Under the pieces are notes generated by a model. That model saw only the letters and a program-made list of their open reading frames with translations. It was not told where the DNA came from and searched no databases. From JANNPJ01 sp031400005 (GTDB taxonomy: Bacteria; Actinomycetota; Actinomycetes; Actinomycetales; Kineosporiaceae), in assembly GCA_031400005.1 (NCBI GenBank), contig JANNPJ010000480.1:1-8983 (forward strand): 8,983 nt of DNA, read 5' to 3'. Positions 1 to 5,998 of the stretch are shown piece by piece (position 1 is the stretch's first letter; the number at the start of each line of letters is the position of its first letter). The position numbers and the translations under genes are program-made.

Positions 1-171
1 AAGGGAGCCAAGCAGCTGCACGACGTCTTCGAGCAGATCGGGATGGACGCCGAAACCTTCACCGGCCGCGGCCACACCCGGCTCAAGCAACTCGAGCACC
101 TGATCGCCACCAAGCAGCTCGACGCCGACCTGTTCTGGACCGGCAGCACCCAGACGGAGGCTCGCGCATGA
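1..171 (+). CDS. 3' end of an unidentified gene upstream of the epimerase
   Basis: Reading frame 1 is open from the first base and stops at TGA 169-171, giving the last 56 residues of a protein that begins outside the window. The fragment is charged and probably helical, with RLKQLEHLIATKQLDADLFW near the end; it shows no membrane segment and no catalytic motif I recognise. Codon third positions are almost all G or C, so it is real coding sequence. Its stop overlaps the ATG of the next gene as ATGA, which suggests translational coupling and membership of the same operon. By context it is probably another enzyme of nucleotide-sugar or glycan synthesis (an epimerase/dehydratase or a transferase would fit), but this is inference from neighbours. 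I do not assign a family. Confidence 0.8.
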   Translation, partial: KGAKQLHDVFEQIGMDAETFTGRGHTRLKQLEHLIATKQLDADLFWTGSTQTEARA

Positions 172-707
172 TCATCACCAAAACGCACATTCCCGACGTC
201 GCGATCATCGATCTCGAGCTTCGCGAGGACGACCGCGGTTTCTTCGCTCGCACCTTCGACGTGGCGGAGTTCGAGGCCGCCGGCCTGAACCCGGCCGTCG
301 AGCAGTGCAACGCCTCGTTCAACCACAAGGCGGGCACCCTGCGCGGGATGCACTACCAGCTGGCCCACGCCCCCGAGGTCAAGCTGGTTCGCTGTATCCG
401 CGGAGCGATCGTCGACAAGATCGTCGACATGCGCCCGGACTCGGAGACCTACCTGCAGCACGTCTCGGTCGAGCTGACCGCGGAGAATCGCCGGGCGCTG
501 TATGTCCCGGCGATGTTCGCCCACGGCTACCAGACGCTCGTCGACGGCACCGAGGTGACCTACCAGGTGACCGGCAAGTACACCCCCGAGGCCGAGCGCG
601 GCCAGCGGTACAACGACCCGGCCCTGAAGCTGGACTGGCCGCTGGAGGTCACCACGATCAGCGCCAAGGACGCCGCGTGGGCGCTGATGGCGGACGTGAC
701 CGCGTGA
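168..707 (+). CDS. dTDP-4-dehydrorhamnose 3,5-epimerase family protein (RmlC-like cupin)
   Basis: This 179-residue protein is close to the usual RmlC length (about 180-200). RmlC enzymes epimerise C3 and C5 of a nucleotide-linked 4-keto-6-deoxy sugar in the cytoplasm. Family signatures appear in order: GTLRGMHYQ (residues 56-64) with the expected catalytic His62, KLVRCIRG (72-79), FAHGYQTL (117-124), the Tyr138 region with ERG (143-145), YNDPAL (148-153), and SAKD (165-168), where Asp168 would pair with His62. The active site therefore looks intact. The ATG at 168 has GGAGG at 156-160, 7 bases upstream, and overlaps the previous stop. The gene ends in GTGA, overlapping the next start. No rmlA, rmlB or rmlD is visible, and the partner is a COG4091 oxidoreductase, so the substrate may be a different NDP or CDP 4-keto sugar. 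The family call is firm; true rhamnose synthesis is not shown. Confidence 0.9.
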   Translation: MIITKTHIPDVAIIDLELREDDRGFFARTFDVAEFEAAGLNPAVEQCNASFNHKAGTLRGMHYQLAHAPEVKLVRCIRGAIVDKIVDMRPDSETYLQHVSVELTAENRRALYVPAMFAHGYQTLVDGTEVTYQVTGKYTPEAERGQRYNDPALKLDWPLEVTTISAKDAAWALMADVTA

Positions 708-1990
708 TCATCGTCGACACCGCGCTGCAGAAGCGCGCCGAGGCCGGTAACCCCATCCGAGTCGCTCTGGTCGGGGCCGGCTTCATGGGCCGCGGCTTCG
801 TGAACCAGGTAGTCAACTCGGTTCCCGGGATGCAGTTGGCAGCCATCTGCAACCGCACCCTGGCCAACGCCGAGCGGGCCTTCACCGACGCCGGTGTCGC
901 CGAGTGGGAGGTGGTGGACGACGCAGCAAGCCTCGACAAGTCCCTCGCCCGCGGCGTCCCGGTCGTCACCCAGAACTACCAGGCGGTCTGCGAGGCCGAG
1001 TCGATCGATGCGATCGTCGAGGCGACCGGGCACGTGGAGTTCGGTGCTCATGTGGTGATCGCCGCGATCAATGGCGGCAAGCACGTGGTGCTGCTCAACG
1101 CCGAGGTTGACGGCACCGTCGGTTCGGTCCTGAAGGCCAAGGCCGACGCGGCCGGAGTGGTGCTCAGCGGCTGCGACGGCGACCAGCCGGGCGTGCAGCT
1201 GAACCTGGTCCGGTTCGTCAAGGGAATCGGCCTCACCCCGCTGGTCTGCGGCAACATCAAAGGCCTGCAGGACGAGTACCGCACTCCGACGACGCAGAAG
1301 GCGTTCGCGGAGAAGTGGGGCCAGGACCCACACATGGTGACCAGCTTCGCCGACGGCACGAAGATCTCGTTCGAGCAGGCGATCGTGGCCAATGCGACCG
1401 GGATGACCGTGGAGAAGCGCGGCATGCGCGGCGCCAACCACAAGGGTCACGTCGACGAGCTGACCACCGCCTACGACGTCGATGCGCTGCGCGCGGCGGG
1501 CGGCGTGGTGGACTACGTGGTCGGCAGCCAGCCCGGCCCGGGCGTCTACGTCCTGGCCACCCACGACGACCCGAAGCAGCGGCACTACCTGAACCTGTAC
1601 AAGCTCGGTGAAGGCCCGCTGTACAGCTTCTACACGCCCTACCACCTGTGCCATTTCGAGGTGCCGATGACCGTCGCCCGGGCAGTGCTGTTCGGTGACG
1701 CCACGATGGCGCCGCTGGGTGCACCAACGGTCGAGGTGGTCACCGTGGCCAAGCGCGACCTGCCGGCCGGGACGACGATCGATGGGCTCGGCGGTTACGA
1801 CAGCTACGGTGTCGCCGAGCGGGCCGATGTCACGGTTTCGGAGAACTTGCTGCCGATGGGCGTGGCCGAAGGCTGCGTCACCACCCGGGACATCGCCAAG
1901 GACGAGGTACTGACCTACGCGGATGTCGAACTTCCGCCGGGTCGCCTGGTCGACGAACTGCGGATCGAACAGGCCAAGATGTTCGCCTGA
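704..1990 (+). CDS. NAD(P)-dependent oxidoreductase with C-terminal SAF domain (COG4091, homoserine dehydrogenase-like/DRL family)
   Basis: The protein has 428 residues. A Rossmann dinucleotide site lies at residues 18-32 (IRVALVGAGFMGRGF, Gly24, Gly26, Gly29, Gly31). A homoserine-dehydrogenase-like catalytic middle follows, with CDGDQPGVQLNLVRF and a GNIKGLQDEYRTP segment. A SAF domain occupies roughly residues 345-413 (VAKRDLPAGTTI at its start, RDIAKDEVLTYADVELP at its end). This is the COG4091 architecture. From memory, the Brucella member DRL works as a 1-deoxyxylulose-5-phosphate reductoisomerase, while other members remain unassigned. The frame is open back to 305, but the GTG at 704 is preferred because it overlaps the epimerase stop as GTGA and leaves a normal N-terminus before the Rossmann fold. 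The Shine-Dalgarno is weak, so translation is probably coupled. Context points to oxidation/reduction or rearrangement of a sugar intermediate rather than to methionine or threonine synthesis (inference). Confidence 0.87.
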   Translation: MIIVDTALQKRAEAGNPIRVALVGAGFMGRGFVNQVVNSVPGMQLAAICNRTLANAERAFTDAGVAEWEVVDDAASLDKSLARGVPVVTQNYQAVCEAESIDAIVEATGHVEFGAHVVIAAINGGKHVVLLNAEVDGTVGSVLKAKADAAGVVLSGCDGDQPGVQLNLVRFVKGIGLTPLVCGNIKGLQDEYRTPTTQKAFAEKWGQDPHMVTSFADGTKISFEQAIVANATGMTVEKRGMRGANHKGHVDELTTAYDVDALRAAGGVVDYVVGSQPGPGVYVLATHDDPKQRHYLNLYKLGEGPLYSFYTPYHLCHFEVPMTVARAVLFGDATMAPLGAPTVEVVTVAKRDLPAGTTIDGLGGYDSYGVAERADVTVSENLLPMGVAEGCVTTRDIAKDEVLTYADVELPPGRLVDELRIEQAKMFA

Positions 1991-2020
1991 TCAGTTTCAC
2001 CCGCCGTATCCAGCCAGCGA

Positions 2021-2054
2021 GAACGCCCCCGATTCACCAGGATCGGGGGCGTTC
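2021..2054. terminator. Shared hairpin terminator between convergent genes
   Basis: GAACGCCCCCGAT at 2021-2033 pairs perfectly with ATCGGGGGCGTTC at 2042-2054, a 13-bp GC-rich stem with an 8-base loop. It lies 30 bases after the oxidoreductase stop and 6 bases after the end of the minus-strand hydrolase gene, so it can serve both directions. There is no clear T-run, which is common for actinobacterial terminators. Confidence 0.85.
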
Positions 2055-2060
2055 TGCTGC

Positions 2061-3674
2061 CTACTTGAAGAGCTTTCGGTAGGTGCGGCCAGCCGCTTTC
2101 AAGGTATTGAGCTTGTGCTCGCCGTCCTCGACGTCGACCTGGAGGTAGCCGTGGTAGGCGACCCGGTTGGCCGGGTCGTCAATGAAGGCGTGCATTTGCT
2201 TGATGAAGTAGGGGTTGTCACCGCCACCGCGCCCATCCGTCCGTCTCCACAGCCCCCACTCCGGAACGGACATGGGCTTGCCCTTGGACCGGGCGAAGTC
2301 GGCCCAGTAGCGCAGGCCGTAGTGACCGTCGTAGAGCCGTTCCCAGACCGCCTCCTGCCGGAAAAGGCGGCACCTCGCATCGCAGTCGCCAGGGTACGGA
2401 TAGGTGTCTTTCTGCCAGGAGACGTCGTACACGTCTACCCCGACGTAGTCGACGTATTTTCCACCTGGGTAATACAAATGTGCTTCGTACGGGGTTTCGC
2501 CGATATTCGGATTCCAATCGAATCGCAGCTTCTCCCCCGGCACCGAACGCATCGCAGTGACGATGTGCCGCCAATAACTAATGAAGTCCTTGGGGTTGTC
2601 CGAAGACCACTTCCACCCCTTGAGGTTGAATTCCCAACCGAGTCGCAGAATTGCGTCCTCCTGGCCACCGGCCACCAGAAGTCGAGCCAAGGCGCGGAAG
2701 TGCTCGTCATACTCGCCGCGGGCACCGGCCTTGATCGAGGAGCTGCCTTTCGCCGGAAGCAGAGCGACGGAGTAGACCATCCGGTAATCCGACCCTTGCC
2801 AATGGTTGATCATGTAAGCCGGATTCGCGATTTCGGCCCAGGTGCTTCGGCTGGAGAAGTCGATCACATAATCCGGTTCGCGGCCCAGCCACTTCCCGAA
2901 GGTGCGCACTTTGGCTTCGTTGGTGCCGACGAAAATGCCCAGTTTCACCTTGGAGTCGGCACCGGTTCGAGGGTCGATCAAGGGAACCGGGGTGGGCGGC
3001 GCGACGCTGGCTACCGCATCCGGCACCACCTTGGTCTCGACGGCACCGATGGCGGAGGCCTCACCCGAGTCGATGCGCTTGCCCGGCGCGGGCGAGCTCG
3101 AGGTCAGTTGCTGGATCCCGACAACCGCCGCGCCGAGCACGATCAGCAGGACCAGGGCGCCGGCCAGCCGCGCCCGGCCTGTCGCCGACAGGTGCGGCCG
3201 CCGCACACCCCGGCTTGGCGTGCCCGGCGCTTTCGCTGGGGCCTTGCTCGACCCGTTGGAAGAACTCGACCCATGGGGGGAACGTGACCCGCTGAAGGAG
3301 CGTGGCTCCTGCAGGGCAGCCGCATCGCGAAACGCTGAATCTGGAGACGCTGCGTCGCGAAATGAGCCGCTGGCGGCCGGCTGGCGGCGGGAGACGGGCG
3401 CGAACGGGTCGACAATCGGGTTGATATTCGGGTTGATATTCGGGCTGACGATCGGACTGGCGCGATGCGCGTCCGCGAACACGTGAAACCGCGCCGAAGT
3501 GCCATCGGCCAGGGCTTGGCTCGCCGGTTGAGGCGGGTCGATCGACCGGGCGCTCGGCGCGGGTCGCGGACTCTGCACTCGATTCACCAAGGAAGCCCAG
3601 GAACCCAACGAGGCAGCAGGTTTGGCCCGGACGTCGGACGACGACGGCTCGGAGAAGGATGGCCGCTCAGCCAT
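2061..3674 (-). CDS. Membrane-anchored GH26-like glycoside hydrolase
   Basis: The protein has 537 residues. Residues 1-168 are low-complexity and rich in Ser, Pro, Ala and Arg. A single membrane segment (about 169-187, LAGALVLLIVLGAAVVG) follows a basic stretch, which suggests the N-terminus is inside and the C-terminal domain outside. Residues 243-537 look like a GH26-type (beta/alpha)8 domain: KLGIFVG at the start, LRLGWEFN (343-350) with Glu348 as likely acid/base, LRFDWNPN (383-390), VDYVGVDVYD (408-417), and PMSVPEWGLW (467-476) with Glu472 as likely nucleophile. GH26 enzymes cut beta-mannan and related beta-glucans; here it probably trims or releases the locus polysaccharide (inference). 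The ATG at 3674 has a strong GGGAGGGG site about 6 bases upstream. It is transcribed in the same direction as the Wzz-like gene, but a terminator and an operator-like site separate them, so it probably has its own promoter. GH113 or another clan GH-A family is possible. Confidence 0.82.
   Translation of the reverse strand: MAERPSFSEPSSSDVRAKPAASLGSWASLVNRVQSPRPAPSARSIDPPQPASQALADGTSARFHVFADAHRASPIVSPNINPNINPIVDPFAPVSRRQPAASGSFRDAASPDSAFRDAAALQEPRSFSGSRSPHGSSSSNGSSKAPAKAPGTPSRGVRRPHLSATGRARLAGALVLLIVLGAAVVGIQQLTSSSPAPGKRIDSGEASAIGAVETKVVPDAVASVAPPTPVPLIDPRTGADSKVKLGIFVGTNEAKVRTFGKWLGREPDYVIDFSSRSTWAEIANPAYMINHWQGSDYRMVYSVALLPAKGSSSIKAGARGEYDEHFRALARLLVAGGQEDAILRLGWEFNLKGWKWSSDNPKDFISYWRHIVTAMRSVPGEKLRFDWNPNIGETPYEAHLYYPGGKYVDYVGVDVYDVSWQKDTYPYPGDCDARCRLFRQEAVWERLYDGHYGLRYWADFARSKGKPMSVPEWGLWRRTDGRGGGDNPYFIKQMHAFIDDPANRVAYHGYLQVDVEDGEHKLNTLKAAGRTYRKLFK
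3409..3456. repeat. 12-bp tandem repeat inside the hydrolase gene
   Basis: TTGATATTCGGG occurs twice in tandem, at 3421-3432 and 3433-3444, flanked by degenerate copies at 3409-3420 and 3445-3456. On the minus strand it encodes the SPNINPNINPIVDP stretch (residues 77-90) in the disordered cytoplasmic N-terminal part. Each unit is 4 codons, so gain or loss of a copy keeps the frame. Confidence 0.7.
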
Positions 3675-3760
3675 CCAGCCCCTCCCAGCCGCTGACCGTC
3701 GAGGCCAGTCGACCAGCCCGAACTCGGGCAGCGCGGATCCGAAAGAGCGTCACGCTGGGG

Positions 3761-3787
3761 AGTCTAACCACGCTGAAGGCCTGTCCA
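3761..3787 (-). promoter_or_regulatory. Weak candidate promoter for the GH26-like gene
   Basis: On the minus strand TGGACA (3787-3782) resembles a -35 box and TAGACT (3766-3761) resembles a -10 box. The spacing is 15 bases, shorter than the ideal 17. The start codon is about 87 bases downstream. The sequence match is modest and no other evidence supports it. Confidence 0.25.
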
Positions 3788-3826
3788 GATTTGAACAGTA
3801 AAATCGTAGCTCTATGGGTTAATCAA

Positions 3827-3841
3827 ATTACTGTGAGTAAC
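3827..3841. promoter_or_regulatory. BldD-like operator candidate
   Basis: ATTACTGTGAGTAAC contains the palindrome TTACT-N3-AGTAA (3828-3840). It fits the published BldD consensus NTNACNC(A/T)GNGTNAN at every fixed position but one, on either strand. BldD is a c-di-GMP-responsive regulator of development in actinomycetes. The site lies about 155 bases upstream of the hydrolase start, beyond the candidate promoter. A further half-site on the other strand, ACAGTAA, is at 3795-3801. The local DNA is A/T-rich compared with its surroundings, as expected for a regulatory region. Confidence 0.45.
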
Positions 3842-3844
3842 GAT

Positions 3845-3877
3845 ATCCTCCGCATCCGGCATCCGGATGCGGAGGAT
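3845..3877 (-). terminator. Hairpin terminator of the Wzz/BY-kinase-like gene
   Basis: ATCCTCCGCATCCGG at 3845-3859 pairs perfectly with CCGGATGCGGAGGAT at 3863-3877, a 15-bp stem with a 3-base loop. It begins 4 bases after the TGA (3884-3882) of the minus-strand gene. It should separate this gene from the GH26-like gene that follows on the same strand. Confidence 0.85.
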
Positions 3878-3881
3878 CGCG

Positions 3882-5861
3882 TCAGCGCCGGGATCGGCTT
3901 GGTGGCCCGTCAGCGTCGCCGTTCTCCTGTTCCCAGCCCGGAGTGACCCGGGTGACCGACGACCAGGGCAGGTCCTCGGCCGACTGCTGGGACGGCGCCG
4001 GCGGGAAGGCCTGGGTACCGAAGGCACCAGCAGGCTGAGCAGCACCCGCCGGGTACTGCTGCTCGGGCTGCTGGCCGTAGTCCTGACCGTACCCGTTCTG
4101 GCCGTACCCGCCCTGCTGTCCGTTGTAGGCGGGCTGCCCATCGCGGCCATAGCTACCCTGCGCCGCTGCCGGCTCCTGCGCCGACGGGAAGCCCCCGGAG
4201 TCCGAGTGCATGCGCCCGTCGCCGGCGTTTGCACCACCGGTCAGGATCGGCAAGCCACGCGGTGAGGTGTCGTACATCCGCGGCGGCGGCGAACCGACGG
4301 CCGTGCGGCGACGCCGATTACCAGCGGTGCTGCGACCGCGGATGTGGTTGAACAGCACCCCGGCAACCGGAATCCCGGCCAGCCGGCACCGCCGCTGCAG
4401 TTCTTCCAGGTCGGCTGGGGTGGTGACCTCGTCGACCACCACAACCGCAGCGTCAACCTGACCGGCGAGCACGAAGGACGCCGAACTGGCCGGCAGTGGC
4501 GGCGCATCGAGCAGCACCAGGTCGGTGTCGTCGGGCAACTGATTGAGGATCGACTGGACATCCGGCACCGGGTGTCCCTGCACCGGCTGCAGCACCTGCA
4601 GCCGGATGATGCCGAACTGGGCGCGGGAAGCGGGCCGCCGCTCGACCGCCTGACTGAGGTCGATCCGGCCCTGGGCCAGATCGTGCAGCGGTACCCGCAG
4701 CACGCCGGAGTCGGAGTCGGACGAGGGCCGGACAGTGTCCTCGATGTTCAGCAGGAAGACCCGCCGACCGTGGTCGGCGGCGGCGGCGGCCAGGTTCAGC
4801 GCGGTCAGGCTGGAACCGGCACCGTCGTGCGGGGAAGTCACCAAGAACACGCCGGGAGCGGTGCCCCGGATGTAGTCCAGCCCGACAGCGGCCATCCGGT
4901 AGGCATCACCGGGTTCGGAGTAGGCCGCCGCGATCGCGTCGTCCGAGCTGATCCGACCGCGGTCGGGAACCTCGCTCAGCACCGGAGCCCCGAAGATTGC
5001 CGAGGCCTCGACCGGCCCGACCCGACGGCGCGAGAAGGACTGGGCATACAGCGCGTAACCGGTCGCTGCGAGAAAACCGATCAGGCCCAAGATCATGGCA
5101 TTGCGGATCGGCTGCGGACTGGACGCGCTGGCCGGCAGTTCGGCGGGCTCGACCTCGGCCAGCGCGTTCGAGTAGACGTTCTCGGCCGCCGTGATCGCGG
5201 CTCTCGCCGTAGCTGTGCCGCCCTGGCTCCTGGCCGTATCGGCGCTGGCCTCCACCCGATCCTGAATCATTTTGACGTAGGCCGCCGGAATGCCGTCGGC
5301 AATCGCCTTGGCCGTCTTGGGCTCGGCCGCCGCTGCATCAATCTGGATCACGCTGCTGTCCACACCGGCCGCGACCTTGATGTCCGCCCGCAGTTGGTAC
5401 GCCGACAGCCGGTCTGGCCCCACGTTCAGACCCAGGTTCTTGATCACCCGGTCCAGCACCTGGTTGGAGCCGAGCATCTCGACCTGGTTAGCCAGGAAGG
5501 TGGGGTCGTTGTTGGCGCCGGGGTTGAGCGGATCGAAGTTGGCGGAGACATTGAGGAAGATCCGCGACGAGGCCGTGTACGACTTCTGCTGGAGCTGGCT
5601 GAGCCCGACGCCGAGCAGGCCGGCGATCAGGACGCAGGCCAAGACGATCCAGCGCTCCCGAAAGATGGCCTGGACGATGCTCGGGGCTTCTTCGGCAGCA
5701 GCGCTGGAATCCGCCTGCCTCGCCGCCAAAATGTCCTGCACGCGTTCTCCTCTAGTGATGCGCGGGCGGGCCTGCCCAGGCTGAATCAGCTGTGACTCGT
5801 CGGGTCCCCGCGGCCCGCTCGACTGCTCCTCTTCGATGAGGAACCGCTCGTTCTGCGCCAC
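3882..5861 (-). CDS. Wzz/BY-kinase-like polysaccharide chain-length protein with degenerate ATP site
   Basis: The protein has 659 residues. A Wzz-type domain lies between two membrane segments (about 70-89 and 255-273), with the KSYTASSRIFLNVSA start typical of Wzz. A cytoplasmic MinD/BY-kinase-like domain spans about 320-508. Its Walker A equivalent reads SPHDGAGSS (343-351), with Ser350 where the lysine should be. The Walker A' equivalent reads VFLLNIEDTVRP, without the usual Asp-Ala-Asp. The Walker B DLVLLD (447-452) is kept. Residues 510-659 form a disordered Gly/Gln/Pro tail with six tyrosines between 571 and 603 (for example YGQNGYGQDYGQQ). It probably controls polymer length with the Wzy-like protein; ATP-dependent kinase activity is doubtful. 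The start is uncertain. GTG 5861 has no good ribosome site, but codons 1-35 show a coding-like GC pattern. GTG 5741 (codon 41) has AGAGGAG 5 bases upstream and would give 619 residues. It is transcribed divergently from the glycosyltransferase. Confidence 0.85.
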   Translation of the reverse strand: MAQNERFLIEEEQSSGPRGPDESQLIQPGQARPRITRGERVQDILAARQADSSAAAEEAPSIVQAIFRERWIVLACVLIAGLLGVGLSQLQQKSYTASSRIFLNVSANFDPLNPGANNDPTFLANQVEMLGSNQVLDRVIKNLGLNVGPDRLSAYQLRADIKVAAGVDSSVIQIDAAAAEPKTAKAIADGIPAAYVKMIQDRVEASADTARSQGGTATARAAITAAENVYSNALAEVEPAELPASASSPQPIRNAMILGLIGFLAATGYALYAQSFSRRRVGPVEASAIFGAPVLSEVPDRGRISSDDAIAAAYSEPGDAYRMAAVGLDYIRGTAPGVFLVTSPHDGAGSSLTALNLAAAAADHGRRVFLLNIEDTVRPSSDSDSGVLRVPLHDLAQGRIDLSQAVERRPASRAQFGIIRLQVLQPVQGHPVPDVQSILNQLPDDTDLVLLDAPPLPASSASFVLAGQVDAAVVVVDEVTTPADLEELQRRCRLAGIPVAGVLFNHIRGRSTAGNRRRRTAVGSPPPRMYDTSPRGLPILTGGANAGDGRMHSDSGGFPSAQEPAAAQGSYGRDGQPAYNGQQGGYGQNGYGQDYGQQPEQQYPAGAAQPAGAFGTQAFPPAPSQQSAEDLPWSSVTRVTPGWEQENGDADGPPSRSRR

Positions 5862-5961
5862 AGTCTGTCATGACCGCCTAGCCTGAGCGGCGAGATGGCA
5901 GGCTTATGCCCCGGCAACACAGCCGCCACATACGCCCCGGCGCTATGCCGACACAGACTGT
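5860..5961. promoter_or_regulatory. Divergent control region with two ACAGNCTGT palindromes
   Basis: ACAGTCTGT at 5860-5868 and ACAGACTGT at 5953-5961 are each palindromic about a central base and are reverse complements of each other. Their centres are 93 bases apart, about nine helical turns. They sit between the divergent Wzz-like and glycosyltransferase genes, where both promoters must lie. The left copy overlaps the outermost GTG start of the Wzz-like gene. I see no convincing -35/-10 pair, so the promoters remain unplaced. The regulator is unknown. Confidence 0.35.
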
Positions 5962-5998
5962 ATTGAGCGCATCAACTGCTTCGGCATCAGGAGGAGAC

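Noticed and set aside
305..703. Upstream extension of the oxidoreductase frame to give a 561-residue protein
   Set aside because: This part lies inside the well-supported epimerase gene in another frame and translates to an Arg/Gly/Pro-rich sequence; GTG 704 gives a normal N-terminus and a GTGA overlap.
560..1654. Long minus-strand frame (364 residues) opposite the oxidoreductase
   Set aside because: It is antisense to a gene with clear Rossmann and SAF motifs and is His/Val/Leu-rich as expected from a high-GC shadow frame.
1923..3287. Long plus-strand frame (454 residues) opposite the hydrolase gene
   Set aside because: It crosses the terminator hairpin and is the complement of the GH26-like domain; no motif was seen in it.
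4344..5795. Long plus-strand frame (483 residues) opposite the Wzz-like gene
   Set aside because: It is antisense to clear Wzz and Walker B sequence and has shadow-like composition.
5906..5998. ATG 5906 as start of the glycosyltransferase
   Set aside because: Codons here lack the G/C third-position bias and the stretch contains an operator-like palindrome; GTG 5999 has an AGGAGG site just upstream.
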